A stretch of DNA of 64,000 bases from Primula veris (GCA_963682055.1 OY821744.1:21924967-21988966); one strand, 5' to 3'; numbered from the stretch's first letter, positions 22,640 to 35,537 are shown. Notes: generated by a model not told the origin, from the sequence alone. Made by a program: numbers and translations.

Positions 22640-22990
22640 AGTTTTTAAAAAGCAATAAGAAAAAAAGTAGAATAAATTAAACAACGTTTGTATTGTTTGC
22701 TAGAACCTTATGTTGTTTACTTATAAGTACTTATAAATGACTTCTAACTTATTTTTGTTGATCAACAAATTTTTTAAAACGTATAAATGAGTTTTAAATA
22801 TACAAAACGATTTAACTGGAAAATATATACTTTTGATCATTTTTATGTGAAAACCCAAAAAAAATACTCAAATGTAGCTAGCTTTTGAAAAAAATAATTA
22901 ACATACCAAATACTCATAGCTTTTATGAATCGAAAGGCTAAAAAAATGATAAAAAAGCTACTGCCAAACACGCACTAAGTGTACATTCTA
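22640..22990. repeat. Probable nonautonomous DNA-element remnant
   Basis: The right part ends in AAAAAGCTACTGCCAAACAC followed by GCACTAAGTG, a wording common at the ends of plant hAT-like MITEs. The left part (CTTATAAGTACTTATAAATG) is partly self-complementary. A matching left terminus was not found, so the call is weak. Confidence 0.3.
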
Positions 22991-24480
22991 AAATTTGGCA
23001 AATTTAAAACTTTTGAATCATTCCATTACAAAATCAAATTTAAGACAAAAAAGGCAGACCGAGGAGGTGTTCATTTATCATTTTGAATCATTCCATTACA
23101 AAATTAAATTTATTTCCACGTTGCCCCGGCAATTGTAACTTTTTGTTTTGGGATTTTTCTCACATTGCAAGCATAAGAGATTTGTTATTTTGTGCTACGT
23201 AAGAAATAAATAAATGTTTTCTATCTGTATATTTCAAGTTTTGCAAATGTTCATTATGTACTTTTCAAATGGAAGGTATTTATTTTGTCACATTAACTTA
23301 TTTAACTTACAACGTATGATACGAGTACTCGGGAAAATAAACTCTAAGTAATCAAATAGAAGGTTTGGTATTTGGACAATTGACTTATATTTTCTGGACA
23401 TTTCGGGTACGAATTCAGTGGCCTCTCATACGTCTTCAGCACAATTAGGAATATTAAAATTCTTTTATATTCAAAAAATAATTAATATATGTGAGCAGAT
23501 AAAAATATTATAATCTAATAATATAACGGTTTTTGTTTATATTTTATTTATTCACTACTGATTAAAAACTTTATAAATTAATGAGTAAACATTATTAAAC
23601 ATAATACACACATCGGCAACCAATCTCAACTAGTGAAGTAAAATAAATAAATTGTCAATTAGGTCACAAGTGTCAAGTAGTGGACATATTCTCATTAAGG
23701 AAAATGAATAAATTTGTGCCTAACAATTAATTACAAATCCTTTTTTCCTGCTCTACATGAGGCAAGGTTTCTAGAAATAGCGCCTAAAACAAAAAGAGAA
23801 AAGTCAGTGAGAATTATCTTGAGTTGAATTGTATATACATTGTAAAAAAAAAAAAAATGGTACGATACCAAAATTCGAGATTTTTATTTTATGCAGTCAA
23901 TCAATTAAACGGTATAAAGTCTCATTTTCAAAAATAAATATTCAATTGCTATTTTTTTTTCAAATTTTGATTAATAATTAAATTTAGAGTAGTATCCACT
24001 AGAGCTCTATATTTTTATTTGAGTTTTTATTGTATTGTAAAATTTGTGTTTAATTTATTACATCTGAATTTGTTTAATATATGATAAAAATTAAAAAATT
24101 AAATTAATTATTGAAAAAGTATATATCATCTAACCCTTCATTATTTTAATTTAATGATTATAAATGTATCTGTACATTATATAATTTAACTCAATCAGGA
24201 CGCAAAATGGGAATCCAAGACCTGGACTCTTGTTCCTGTATAATTTGAAAGTGAAAAGAATTAACATTTGAGAACCGTATTATTAAGAGAGAGTCAGAAT
24301 ATTTTACACTTTTAAGAGTAGCAATAACATTTGAGAGAAATAGAGGTCAGAATTGTTACCATAATAATTGAATGGGTATTAGTAGACTCTGCTCTCACCC
24401 TTTAACGAATTATAACTTATGCTATGGAAATTCTCAATTTAGGCATTGTACTAACCAAATCAAACCAATTTAGTTCATTC
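22991..24480. other. Gene-free AT-rich DNA
   Basis: I see no gene. A 35-bp phrase (TTGAATCATTCCATTACAAA...) occurs twice, near 23013 and 23083. The rest is AT-rich with A/T runs. Confidence 0.4.
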
Positions 24481-24529
24481 CTCCATAAAAAATATTTTTC
24501 ATGTTGTTAGAACCACGTCTGATTTTTGT

Positions 24530-25690
24530 TGGTTTTGGTACTATTTCGAATACAATAAATGAAAGGACAATAAAATAAAGAAGACAGGAACGCAATGGAA
24601 ATAACAATTTTATTTCTCATAATTGTAATATAAATTACAATTCCTGACTCAACAAATAAACAAACTGCTGGACTGTTATAAAGAAACTGCCGGACTGGTT
24701 TAACAAAGAAAATGCCGGACTGGTTTTAAATAAACTGCCAGACTGGTTTTAACAAACTGCCGGACTGGTTTTAAATAAACTGCCGGACTGGTTTTTTAAA
24801 CAAACTGCCGGACTGGTTTTAACAAACTGCCGGACTGATTTTAACAAACTGTCGGACTGGTTTTGAACAAAAACCAAGCTGGACTGGTTTTAACAAATAA
24901 AAACTGCCGGACTGGTTTTTTTAACAAATAAAAAACTGCCGGACTGGTTTTGTAAATACTGGAAATTACAGAACTGAAAATAAATTACAGAATAGAAAAA
25001 AACCGAAAGTAAACAGTACTGAAAAGTAAATACAGAAAAGAAACAGTACAGAAAAGTAAATTACAGAAAGAAAACGGTACTGAAATGAAATGAACAGAAA
25101 GTAAATGACTGAAAAATAAATAACAGAAATGAAAAAAAGAGGCAATTGCTGAGTAGTTTTCCTTAAACAATATTTTCCGAACCACATTTAAAGGTTTCTG
25201 GTTTCGGGACTTTGTTCCCAAGGTACAACTTTTATCTCAGAGTGGCTCGTATGGAAACCGGCACCGAACCACAGGTCGAGCTGTTGGTGGTGCGGTTCTC
25301 TCTCTCTATATGTATGCTTATGCTGTGAGGTTGTGTGTATTCTGGTGTGTTGAAATGAGAGGGGGAGGGCTGCCTTTTATAGGCTCTATAGAAACCGCAG
25401 CCATAATGATGGTCATAAATTCTAGGAGTTACACCCCCAGAATCCGCTCACTTAATTCCTGAAACTGCTGCAATTTATTCTCATTTATTGCTGACGTTTC
25501 AGTTGCTGGAAACTGTAGGGACTGCTTTTGTGGGTTTGGACCCAAGATCCAAGACATTTCCCAAATCCCAAATCCCAAAGCCCAAACCCAAGCCCGCGCC
25601 CGTGCCCGCGCCCGAGACCCGAGACACGAGACACGAGCGAGCGCCCGTGTGTGGTACACACTAATACTCTTAGATGTATGTGGACATGTT
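24530..25690 (-). repeat. Repeat-rich block, possibly part of a minus-strand retroelement
   Basis: The block combines a GCCGGACTGGTTTT tandem array (24661-24956), an ACAGAAA/GTACTGAAAAGTAAA-type array (24963-25135), a CT microsatellite and a GC-rich tail of CCCAAATCCC and GCCCGCGCCC repeats (25555-25650). Read on the minus strand it is transcribed-looking, leader-like DNA, but I recognise no LTR pair or protein. The frames at 24966-25221 and 25429-25659 are repeat translations. Confidence 0.35.
24661..24956. repeat. Twelve-copy degenerate tandem repeat
   Basis: About twelve copies of AACTGCCGGACTGGTTTTAA, 21-31 bp each because the T/A spacer varies while the CTGCCGGACTGGTTTT core is conserved. 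Single changes such as CTGCTGG, CTGCCAG and CTGTCGG show decay. Confidence 0.9.
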
Positions 25691-26370
25691 AGTTTAATAA
25701 CTACATGGGTTGGTATGGTATATATATTATAAAATTAACTCTTAATCTTCCAATATGTGATTATACTAAATGGTTTTCCTTTACCATTTCTGTTTTTCAA
25801 ATTTGAGCTTTCGAGGCACCAATTTTGAATCCACTTTGTATTCACACTCATTCTCCGAATAGGTCATGTGATATACCGTTACGAAACTCGTCACACGGGC
25901 TACTCAACCACGTTGAGTACGGTATAAACAACTCAGCGCTGTTACACGAAATAATGACTCGAAGTTGGTCCAGTGACCATTCGGAAACACCCATGTTTTC
26001 ACATGTTTTTCCAACAATTTTTCTGTTAAAAAGAAAGATAGTAGGATAATTAAAAAAAAAAAAAAAAAAAAACTCTCACCCTCTACTTCTTTCTGAGATG
26101 CATATATACATACATAAATCTACATATATACATACAGCACTCTACACACATACATACATCAATAGATATATATATACATATACATATGTCAAATCGTATT
26201 GGTTTATCTAGGGTTTTTACATTTTTGCTGAGTGTTTTTGCTTATTTCAGAGTTTTTTCAGATTTTTGAGTACTGCATTGTTTTTTCCTTTATTTAAACG
26301 TTTTTTGCTGTTTTATGTGAATGAAGACGAATTTTAATAAAAAAAACTATAAATACATATACATATATAC
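25691..26370. other. Gene-free DNA with TACATA-type simple repeats
   Basis: No supported gene. It has an A-run (about 26050-26070) and many ATATACATACAT simple repeats up to 26400. The frame at 25825-26049 has no recognisable family. Confidence 0.4.
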
Positions 26371-26379
26371 ATACATCGG

Positions 26380-26670
26380 TATATATATATATATATATAC
26401 ACACACACATAGAGAGAGAGAAATCTGGCGGGTAAGGGCGGCGGGCTAGGGGCGACGACGGTAGGACGGTGGGTGGGGGCGGAGGCTGGTCGTGTTATAT
26501 ATATTTATGAATTTATATGTTTATATATACACATCTAGTATATTTTATTTGGTTTTATGTTTTTGATATGTTTAAATATATATTTATTAAGTATATATTG
26601 ATGTATATACAAATTTAATATATATACAAATAAACTTAATATATTTTATTTGGTTGTATATTTTTAATAT

Positions 26671-26714
<44 letters not shown>
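26380..26714. repeat. TA/CA/GA microsatellites around a short GC-rich island
   Basis: A (TA)n tract at 26380-26400 followed by CACACA and GAGAGA runs, then a G-rich island (about 26425-26490, GGCGGCGGGCTAGGGGCGAC), then a long (TA)n tract at 26674-26714. Confidence 0.85.
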
Positions 26715-26716
<2 letters not shown>

Positions 26717-26805
26717 AGAAAATGACAATTCTGTAGTTTATTTATTCTAACAAAGGTATAAAGGTAAAATGTCACTAAATGTGTGATGACGTCACGAATT
26801 TTGGT

Positions 26806-26929
26806 CGGAAAAAACAAAATTTGACTGATTTCGAGAGTATAGTGGTTAAATTGGAAATTTTCTTAATCGGAAAAAACAAAATTTGACTGATTTCGAGAGT
26901 ATAGTGGTTAAATTGGAAATTTTCTTAAT
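26806..26929. repeat. Perfect 62-bp tandem duplication
   Basis: 26806-26867 and 26868-26929 are identical, starting CGGAAAAAACAAAATTTGAC and ending TTTTCTTAAT. The absence of any mismatch in noncoding DNA points to a recent event. Confidence 0.93.
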
Positions 26930-28159
26930 AGATGTTACAATTCGTTAAAGGAATAGTACAGTTTAGTAAAGGGGTATTATCCCATAATTGAATTGTGAGC
27001 TAAGATGAAATATATTATACATGAATGGCTTTCGTCATTAGTGAGGCAAACAAGGTCAACGACAGCTTAAAATTATAGGGCAAAACACGCACACAATTAA
27101 TACCGTAGGTTAAATATATATTATTCTCATAGTACGTAAAACACTAAAACTGATTTTTTTTTGGCACATTTCTTAAGATGTGGTAAAAAGATAAGGTAAA
27201 GTGGTAAACCGAACTTGATTATAGTAATAATCATTCTGTTTTTGTTCGTTTTAATTAGTCTATACTATCAAATACTATGTAAACCAGCAATTGTTTTACA
27301 TTTACAGTTTTTTTTTTCCTTTTAAATATTGTTTTTGTCCATAAAAAATACTAATATTAAGAGACAAATTTTGATTGTCTCTAAATTCTAATTTTCATAT
27401 AGTGTGTTTTCACAACTTAAACTCGTAGTGTCAAATGAAGCTTTCATGTGGATGATCGTCTATGTGGGTTAAGTCTTCGTACCAATGCTTAAATTACGGT
27501 AGTTCCATGTAAGAGTTATATATAGTGAATAAAACAATCCAAACTTCTATGTGCGATATATCAATTTGTACTCGTGCCAAAGTTGTTGACTAAACAACAA
27601 TTGAACTATAGAATATTAGGAGAAGATTATTCAAAGCGTACATATGGCATTTGGAAAAGTTGTTTCATATGTGAAAAGGACCAGAAAGACTGATAAAATA
27701 ATACCGTGTAAATCATAAGATAGTATATTCAACTTAAATAGTATATGACCTAGTCTTGTTTTCCTGTGTTTTGTCACACATTTAAACATTACTAGCAAGA
27801 AGGTCGATCCTTTCGGGTACGGCCATGCTAACTTTGCGAAATACTCCCAAAGATTCACTCATATCATAGGTCTAATTAGAGAAGTTACATATACTTCCTA
27901 AACAAGGCAAGAGTATCGTAGCCCATCCTATTACGTTATGAACTTATGTTTTATGCCTACAGAGACCAAGAAAATATTTATATTTACATATTTATTTGGT
28001 CTATATGTAGAGAAATTACATACAAGTTCTTAATGAATAAGAGAGCATACAGTGTGAAGCTTTCATCGATTCTCAAACAAGTTAACTTAGCATAAGACCA
28101 CTTGCTCCCATGTCCTAAGTTCCTCTCATATGTTATTTCCAAAAGATGTTATAAACTCA
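26930..28159. other. Gene-free AT-rich DNA
   Basis: I find no intact gene. The minus-strand frame at 27631-27858 shows no recognised domain; it could be a remnant of a retroelement but this cannot be supported. Confidence 0.4.
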
Positions 28160-28587
28160 CACTGCAACAAACTTAAGAATTATAGACAATTTTTTTAGAC
28201 ACAATCAAATTTTGTCTTCAAATGGTAACTTTTCGGAGTACACATAATTTTTTAGACACAAAAATAGTTGTTTTGTCCCCAAATCTAACTTTTAAGCACA
28301 TGATTTGAAGAAAAAAAAAGTTGTCTTCAAAGACAATCGTATACGGACATAAGAACACAATTTAATTTCGTCTCAAAAAGTATTTGAAGATAAATTTTAA
28401 TTGTCTCATTATGTTGTCGTTGGGTTAATTTTTTTTTCCAAATTATATGACTAAAAGTTAGATTTAAGGACAAAAAAATTATTTTTGTGTCTTAAATATT
28501 ATTTTGTTCCTAAAAGTTACCATTTGCAGACAAAATTTGATCGCCTCTAAAAATATTGTCTCTAATTCTTAAATTTGTTATATTGTG
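28160..28587. mobile_element. CACTA-like nonautonomous inverted-repeat element
   Basis: Starts CACTGCAACAAACTTAAGAA and ends with the approximate reverse complement (TTCTTAAATTTGTTATATTG, then TG). Arms of about 150 bp pair throughout (AATTTTGTCTTCAAATGGTA versus TACCATTTGCAGACAAAATT in complement). The CACT start fits the CACTA superfamily. A clean 3-bp target duplication is not seen. Confidence 0.65.
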
Positions 28588-29468
28588 AACGGGTTTCCCG
28601 AGATGGTTTTGATTTTACAATGTTTAATTGCCTTGTTAAAAAAAGTCCAAAATTTGGTTATTTTAGGCCTAAAGAGTTCACCAAAACTATGAGCAAAACA
28701 CTTCCTATAGGAAAGTCATCGAAATATTTAAAGCCTCGCATATTTGTACACTAGTAATCGTATCTTACGCGTTGTATGTGCGGCACGTAATGAAATAAAA
28801 ATATAGAAAATAAATATAGTTATGATATAAATATGTGAATAAAAAAAACATAGTTTAAAATTTAAAAGAATGTTTGGTTCTTAAAGAGGGATAAATAGTT
28901 TTATTAGTTTTTACTTTTTATATTTTTATGCGAGTATGATATTATTGTAATTAATATAAAAGTGTAAGGATATTTTTGAAAAAAAGTGGTTAAATTGGGC
29001 AGACTCATTTGATTTGCGTTGGTTTATTATAATATAATGATATGTATACCAACAGCCTTATAATTTTTCGAAAGAGAAGTTGGAGAAATAAAGAAGAAGA
29101 ACCATTGATTAGTACATAAAAACGTACTTAATTTTAAAAAACCTGAATTTTTAAATTTTAAATTTGGTACATATAATGTAGCATCATGCAACATCACAAT
29201 TGAAGACAAAAAATAAAAATACATAGCATCATGTAGTAGGATCATGTATAATCTATATTAATATTTAAACATGTTTTGACATATGTATTTTTTTATAATT
29301 AAGTACCGTTTGTATATTTACTTATATGTATTTTTTCATAATTTTATCAATAAAGAACACCACAAATTGCCGAGGGGTGGTGGAGATGCCTATGCATTTA
29401 TAACTTTTTTTTTCTTCTAAAGTTAGACCATTTGCATTGCATCAATTTGATGATCTTAAACAATTGAA
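28588..29468. other. Gene-free AT-rich DNA
   Basis: Nothing supported as a gene. An almost direct repeat (GTAGCATCATGCAACATCAC / CATAGCATCATGTAGTAGGA) near 29170-29240 is the only local structure. Confidence 0.4.
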
Positions 29469-29576
29469 ATGGCCGATATGTCATTTGAACATAACATTGG
29501 ATCTTTGAACTTTCCCTTTGATGAAATAATACTCGAGTCGTACATTCCTAATTTCTTATATGTTCATGTAAGATTG
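29469..29576 (+). other. Exon-like open stretch, unrecognised
   Basis: An ATG at 29469 opens a hydrophilic peptide (MADMSFEHNIGSLNFPFDEI, then a short tail) that runs into CATGTAAGATTG, a plausible splice donor near 29568. The codon use looks less AT-biased than the flanks. I recognise no family and find no partner exon, so this is at most a gene fragment. Confidence 0.2.
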
Positions 29577-29789
29577 ATCTTTTTTTTCTTCTCAATTCTT
29601 GGTATGCATCTCTTTTCTTCTTTAGTACTCCATCAATATATAACATCCATTTTCTGTTATAGCAGTTGCATATTGTTTTCTTTCAGCATATTTCGTTCTA
29701 GTTTGATTTATTCAACACCTGCTCATGTATTGATAATCAGAAAGACACAAAAGGCAATTAAAAATGGCATTCCTAACTCTAATGTCTAG

Positions 29790-31659
29790 TAGTGAGTCTA
29801 GCTAGTGACCGGTACCAGTGGTAAATGCTCGGACAGCGACATGCTTAAAACAACACAAAGTTATATGAAAGTTGGATTTAAATATATATAGAATTCAATT
29901 TAAACCCAAGTATAAAGATAAACAAATTGTCAGCTTGAAGACATGATATTCTTCTGTACCAACCAAAACTCAGTTAACATGGATAAAATATTGTTCTAAC
30001 TAATGCACAACGTTCTTTTAAAGAAACACTATCCCTAAGCTCACAACCAGACATCAAAATTGGTGTTTTAGGTATCCTCAAAGCCTAGTGAAATTGATTT
30101 TTTAAAAATCTTGTATGAAACCCAAATATAAATGTCTACGTACAATTGTATAGGCACCTTACGGAATTGCCTCCCTGTCATGAAATGACCATATAATAGT
30201 CTCATAAACTAGTAGAGCTTATAAACCAAACATCTTCGATTTACTCAATCACCACAACATCAAGTATTTCGGAAGTATCAACTTTTAGCAATAGGCACAC
30301 CAATGTACATGTAAGCTAGCCTCTTAATGAATTATCAACTACTTTCAGAGCAATAACCATAAATTCCGAGCAGTTTTATAAAAAATAAGGTAGTCCAACC
30401 AAACATCAGCTCGAGGCTGAAGACAAAAATATAAACTCATTCAGTATCCATTTTCATGCTAATATCCATAACATGTTTTATATGTACCATCTCTTTTGTT
30501 TTGGTTAGTTATATAAAATTTGTAATTATTAGTACTTAGATTCCGTCAGAGAAACTAATAAGTTCTAATTAGAACACAGCGAAGGTCAAATTTACTATGA
30601 CATGAATTTTCTTACAAGTAAGGGGTAAAGCAAATCAAAGCCTCCGCTACTAATATGAAGCCGTGTGGAAACCTAAAAAAAGCTACATGTATCGTGAGTT
30701 GTTCTGTTGCAATATCGGTGCAAAAGATTATACAGCTATACTGAAATCAACAAAACAAACATATGGAGTCAAAAGCAGATCGAATCCTAAACGGTAATAG
30801 AGGTGCGATTGAAATCTAAACAAAGCATTAGACAAACTTGTAAGGATGAACGGAACTATTAAAGAATGATAATCAACTATATTCTTACACTTTAAACCTT
30901 ACTACGTGTTCATCAACTCTGTTTACAATTTTTTCGAATTATTTTCTCATCTTTTTTTGATCCGTTTCAGCATTCTTGCCGCATGTCATCAAACAATTTA
31001 TATGCATGGTCTAAAATTTAATAAATACATTTCATTAGCTCTTCTTCGAAACCACGTTTCTAAAGTACCCGTTTTGTGCATACCGAGAAATAATCGAGTT
31101 CCAAGATACAATACTTCTTTGACGCATTTTGTTGAACAATCTCCTTGCAGAAGAAACTATAAGACTTGAATAAACACAACAGAAACCCTAATTTATTACA
31201 TTAATTGGAGTCACATTTGTAAATTACATCCTAATTGTGTTTACCCATGTCAATACTCTTATTTGAGCTTCTTTATTTGTTGTTACCCCTGTCATTGTTT
31301 GTTTGTGAGAAAAAGGGAAATACTAATTGTGTTTTTATGTTTCAAGTTTTTTTCAAGACTTGTTTTGATTCCAGACAATTTCTAATTTGGTGATGTGTGG
31401 ATTGTTTTTTGGAATGATTAATTAATCTAGTTATTTCATGTGTATTTATTCATATATGAATACAACCTATACTTTGCACACTCGATACTTTTTTATACTT
31501 CTTATTCGCGGATAGTAACCTAATAGTTGTCACACTAACACAACAAGTAATATATTTTAGCTCACAATTTATTTTAAGTCTATAACGTTCTCAACCCTTC
31601 ATAGATTTTTTGTGAGTTGGGATGAGATGTCAAAAAATATGTGAAAAGGCGTGTGTTGC

Positions 31660-31660
<1 letters not shown>
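29790..31660. other. Gene-free DNA
   Basis: No gene is supported. The plus-strand frame at 30906-31169 matches nothing I recognise. No clear repeat structure is seen. Confidence 0.4.

Positions 31661-31661
<1 letters not shown>

Positions 31662-31705
<44 letters not shown>
31662..31705. repeat. (TA)n microsatellite
   Basis: An uninterrupted TA dinucleotide run of about 44 bp. Confidence 0.95.
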
Positions 31706-31708
<3 letters not shown>

Positions 31709-32390
31709 GAAATTATACTTTAATGTCGAGTTTACATGGGCAAAAGCCTATGGCAAAACCTAAATAAACCCATCACATTATGTATGGAAATAAACATATC
31801 TGTAGTTTTCATTCAAATTATGGATAATTATTTTCTATAGAGTTTAATTGTTTAAAATTGTAAGTCTTTTATATTAACTTGAGTTACATTTGGAGTTCTT
31901 TTTTCAAAGTTCGCTGTGACTCTTTTGATTTTATTGATTATATTTATTTCAATTTCCAAAATATTAAATAGCGATTCAAAACAAACATACAAACAAGATT
32001 CAAATTTTATTTGGACCGAACACCCGACAAACAAATCAATCGGTATTTGGATAATTTATTTACAATTTAACTCACCAAATTTCAAACTCGTCCGGTCTTA
32101 CAAAATATACTAATTGGGCACAAGGAGAAAAAAAATCAATCATAATCAAATTTTATTATGGATATAAACTCTTATTATAATACCGAATACAATATTTGAT
32201 GGATACTTTTAAAATTAATCGTGATACACAGAGAGAAATAAAGGAATGGAAATAAACACTATCTAATATATTCAGCATTAACTCATAGATGAGTATTAAT
32301 TAGTTACCATATCAATTTCTAACTTTTAATCATGACCATTAAAACCGACAGTTGGTATTGTGATGGTCAAGTTAGTGTTTTTTTATTAGG
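31706..32390. other. Gene-free AT-rich DNA
   Basis: No supported feature; AT-rich spacer before an inverted-repeat element. Confidence 0.4.
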
Positions 32391-32666
32391 TTGGACTTTT
32401 TTTTTAAAAACGTTATAAATCAATATTTGATTAATACAAATCTTTACGGTTTCATGACGGGAACACAAATACGAATCTTGTTTTTTTTTCCGAGATGTAT
32501 AATGACATGTTTTGAATTTTTAAATTTTACCATAATTTCCAAACACATGTCATTATACATCTCCGAAAAAAAATAAGACACATATTTGTGTTTCCGTCGT
32601 GAAACCGTAGAGATTTACATTACCCAAATCTTGATTTGGAGCGTTTTTACAAAAAAAAATGTCCAA
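32391..32666. mobile_element. Long inverted-repeat (MITE-like) element, 276 bp
   Basis: Begins TTGGACTTTTTTTT and ends AAAAAATGTCCAA. The arms pair over more than 120 bp with scattered mismatches; for example CGGTTTCATGACGGGAACAC on the left and GTGTTTCCGTCGTGAAACCG on the right. The loop is about 30 bp around 32520-32545. RNA from either strand would fold into a long hairpin, as in miRNA/siRNA-generating MITEs. Superfamily not assigned. Confidence 0.8.
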
Positions 32667-32919
32667 ACACAAGAGAAATGAATATGCCACACATAAATAA
32701 CTAAATAAATATGCTCCTTTCCGCACATCAATTTATCTTCCAAATTATACTTCTATAATAATAAAACATCATATTACTTCTTATATATGATTATTAATTT
32801 ACTAAATTCATTCCATCAAATTTTTTTTTTAAATTTCAAATTCATTTGTCCGGTATCATATTTATATACGTATCATCGCACACAAAAGACGGGCTAATGG
32901 GGATGACAGGGGCTACAAC

Positions 32920-33107
32920 TAGGAGTGGGCAAAAAATCCGTAAATCCGTCCCGTAATCCAACCCGTATGTATTGGGGCGGGTTGGGATGGGTTGAATGTC
33001 AAAAAAAATAAATCCGCCCCGTCCCAATCCGCTATATATTTTGCGGGTTGGGTTAGGGTTGAGATTCACAAACCGCGGGTTAATCCGTCCCAATCCGTTT
33101 CAACCCG

Positions 33108-33156
<49 letters not shown>

Positions 33157-33533
33157 GTGTATTTTAATATACCAACCTTTAATTATTGTTATATTTTAGT
33201 TTTATTACTTGTTCCTGAATGTTTTAAACGTATTTTGATTGAGTTTAATTTATATTTCTGTTTAAAATATTCAATTTATTTTAAAATTTGGGTTGATTAT
33301 GCAAAATATGAAAAATAAAGAACCAAAATAAAAATTTAATAATCAATCTAAACCCAACCCCAACCCGCAATCTATTTTGCGAGTTGGATTGGGTTGGATT
33401 GGAGTTTTAATTGTAACGAGTTGGATTAGGTTGGGTTGAGATTTAATTTTTATCGATCCGTCCCAATCCGCCCGGCTATTTATTTTACGGATTGGGTTAG
33501 GATGGAAACAAATTCGCCCCGTGCCCACCCCTA
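32920..33533. mobile_element. hAT-like nonautonomous element
   Basis: A 614-bp element with ends TAGGAGTGGGCA and TGCCCACCCCTA, and an 8-bp target duplication with one mismatch (GCTACAAC at 32912-32919, GCTACACC at 33534-33541). The subterminal regions carry many GCGGGTTGGG / CCCAACCCGC and ATCCGTCCC repeats in both orientations. A (TA)n tract sits at 33111-33153. No transposase is encoded. The 8-bp duplication and AGGGGTGGGCA-type end fit hAT. Confidence 0.82.
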
Positions 33534-34006
33534 GCTACACCCCCTCCATATTTTTGAAAAATATTTTTTAAAGTGCAAGATTTTTGTGTGTGCAAAAAAT
33601 AGTGATTTAAACACCCCCATTGATTTTTTTAAATCCAGCCCCACACGTGACTCCACCACTGATCACGGTTGCGTGTGCATATGATTAATAGTATTATAAT
33701 AAGTGAGCCCATGAATAGTTGGTTATTTTTTAGGCTGTAAAAGTGTCACACTTTTTTCAAAAAGCACCCCAAATCTTTTGTTAATTATCCAATACCCACT
33801 TTTGAAACGGTTAATAATTTTTAAAGCAAAAATTACAGTTTTCTCTCTCATTTGTATATATTGGAAACAATTATTTTCTCACCAAATAAAAAAAACTACA
33901 AAAACACATATCTCTCTATCTCTTTCCTTCATACCTTTTGATATCAAATTACAAATATATTGTAAAAACGCGTTACACCACGCAATGCGTGTCCGCCCGT
34001 AAACTA

Positions 34007-34041
<35 letters not shown>

Positions 34042-35480
34042 ACTAAGAATAGTTTAGTCTTTTATGCTTGTATATATTAGCTTCTTTTAAGTTATGTATA
34101 CCCAATTCTTTATTCGTATAATACCTCAGTATTTCTATCCGTTCCAATTTGATCCTCATTAGATCTATATAGTATTACCGAAGTCTAACATGTTCTTAAT
34201 CATGATTGGTATAAATGAACAATAATATTTAAGAATACATTAATACGTCCATACAGTCAAATCGTTGATAGCATGAGAAATTATTACTAAAATTATTATT
34301 CAATGGATGTTACATATACAAGATATATTTTTTTTAATAAATTTATAAACATAATATAAGACATATGTATCACAATAACATAAACAAAATGTTGAATGTA
34401 TAAAATTTTAGTTTTAAAGTTATTATAAAAGAAAACAAATACATATATATAAGAATTTGTAACCATGCAAATGAACCTGAAAGATAATTAATACTATATA
34501 AACAAAATGTTTTATGCAAATAAGATTCAACCATACATGACAATATTAGTATTGAGTTATAAAATGTGTCCATGTGTACGACCTATTATGCATGTGCACG
34601 TTATAAAATGTGTTAGTAACGAAAACATTAATTTATTGTCACAAACAACTTAACATAAATATTTTAAATCATTTTAAACTTAATGTAACAATACATAATA
34701 TATATTTTAATTTGAGGTGTCAATTTATTATTATAATAAGTTGAATTTAGTATTAACGGGACCAAAAATATACGGATTATGACAATATAAAGTTTATTCC
34801 TATTTATAAGTGAAGCGAGTTGGGATCGAGATTTTTTATGACTATAAATAGGTTATTCATATACAGAGTATTCTTATAGAGAAATTTTACTATATTAAGA
34901 CATTAAAATTTAGTACTAACCGGACCCAAAAATATACAAAGTATTATATAATGCAATACTTATCATTTACACCAAATACAGTTAAAATTGCACTAAAAAT
35001 ATGACTTAGATCGGAATAACGGGTAACACCCCTAAATTATCTGTCATCGCGACACTTCAATATTTTAATCTCAGATAAGTAACAACTTTTAAAAAAAAAA
35101 GATTTAATCAAGCAACACATATATACTAGTTATTCGTCTATATTTTTAGTTTTGAAAGTTTGTAAGTTCTTATTTTATTTTTTTTAGATTTAGTTACTCC
35201 GTTATATGTTTTGTGAGCTTTTTAAAACCCAAAATGCCAAAAAATTATATAGACAAAATATTTTTGAAAAGTAAAAACAAGAATGCATGTCAAATGTATT
35301 TATAGTTTGATTTTGATAAAAAAAAAAGTAAGAAAAACCCAAATAAGCTCTAAATAGTACTTGGTACATGTTTTCCTGTACTGTCTGTCTCTCGTCAAAA
35401 TCTATCATCTTCAGCTCAAAACCAATCTCATCAATTTAACTCAAAATCTTTTCTTCAAACTCTTCAAGGTAATAAATAAG
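33534..35480. other. Gene-free AT-rich DNA upstream of TADA
   Basis: Contains a (TA)n tract at 34009-34038. No gene supported; the frames here are AT-rich noise. Confidence 0.4.
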
Positions 35481-35537
35481 CTCTCTCTCTCTCTTTATAT
35501 ATTTATATATGTATGCATAGGTGTACTAGTAATAAAC
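35481..35537 (+). promoter_or_regulatory. CT-repeat in the probable TADA 5' leader
   Basis: A CTCTCTCTCTCTCTC run at about 35481-35496, followed by TATATATTTATATATG, lies just before the start codon at 35538. Such CT tracts are common in plant 5' leaders; function is not shown. Confidence 0.4.

Noticed and set aside
25429..25659. Protein with Arg/Ala repeats
   Set aside because: It comes from GC-rich CCCGCGCCC simple repeats.
33111..33153. TA-repeat frames (32992-33318, 32996-33199) as genes
   Set aside because: They translate the (TA)n tract inside the hAT-like element.
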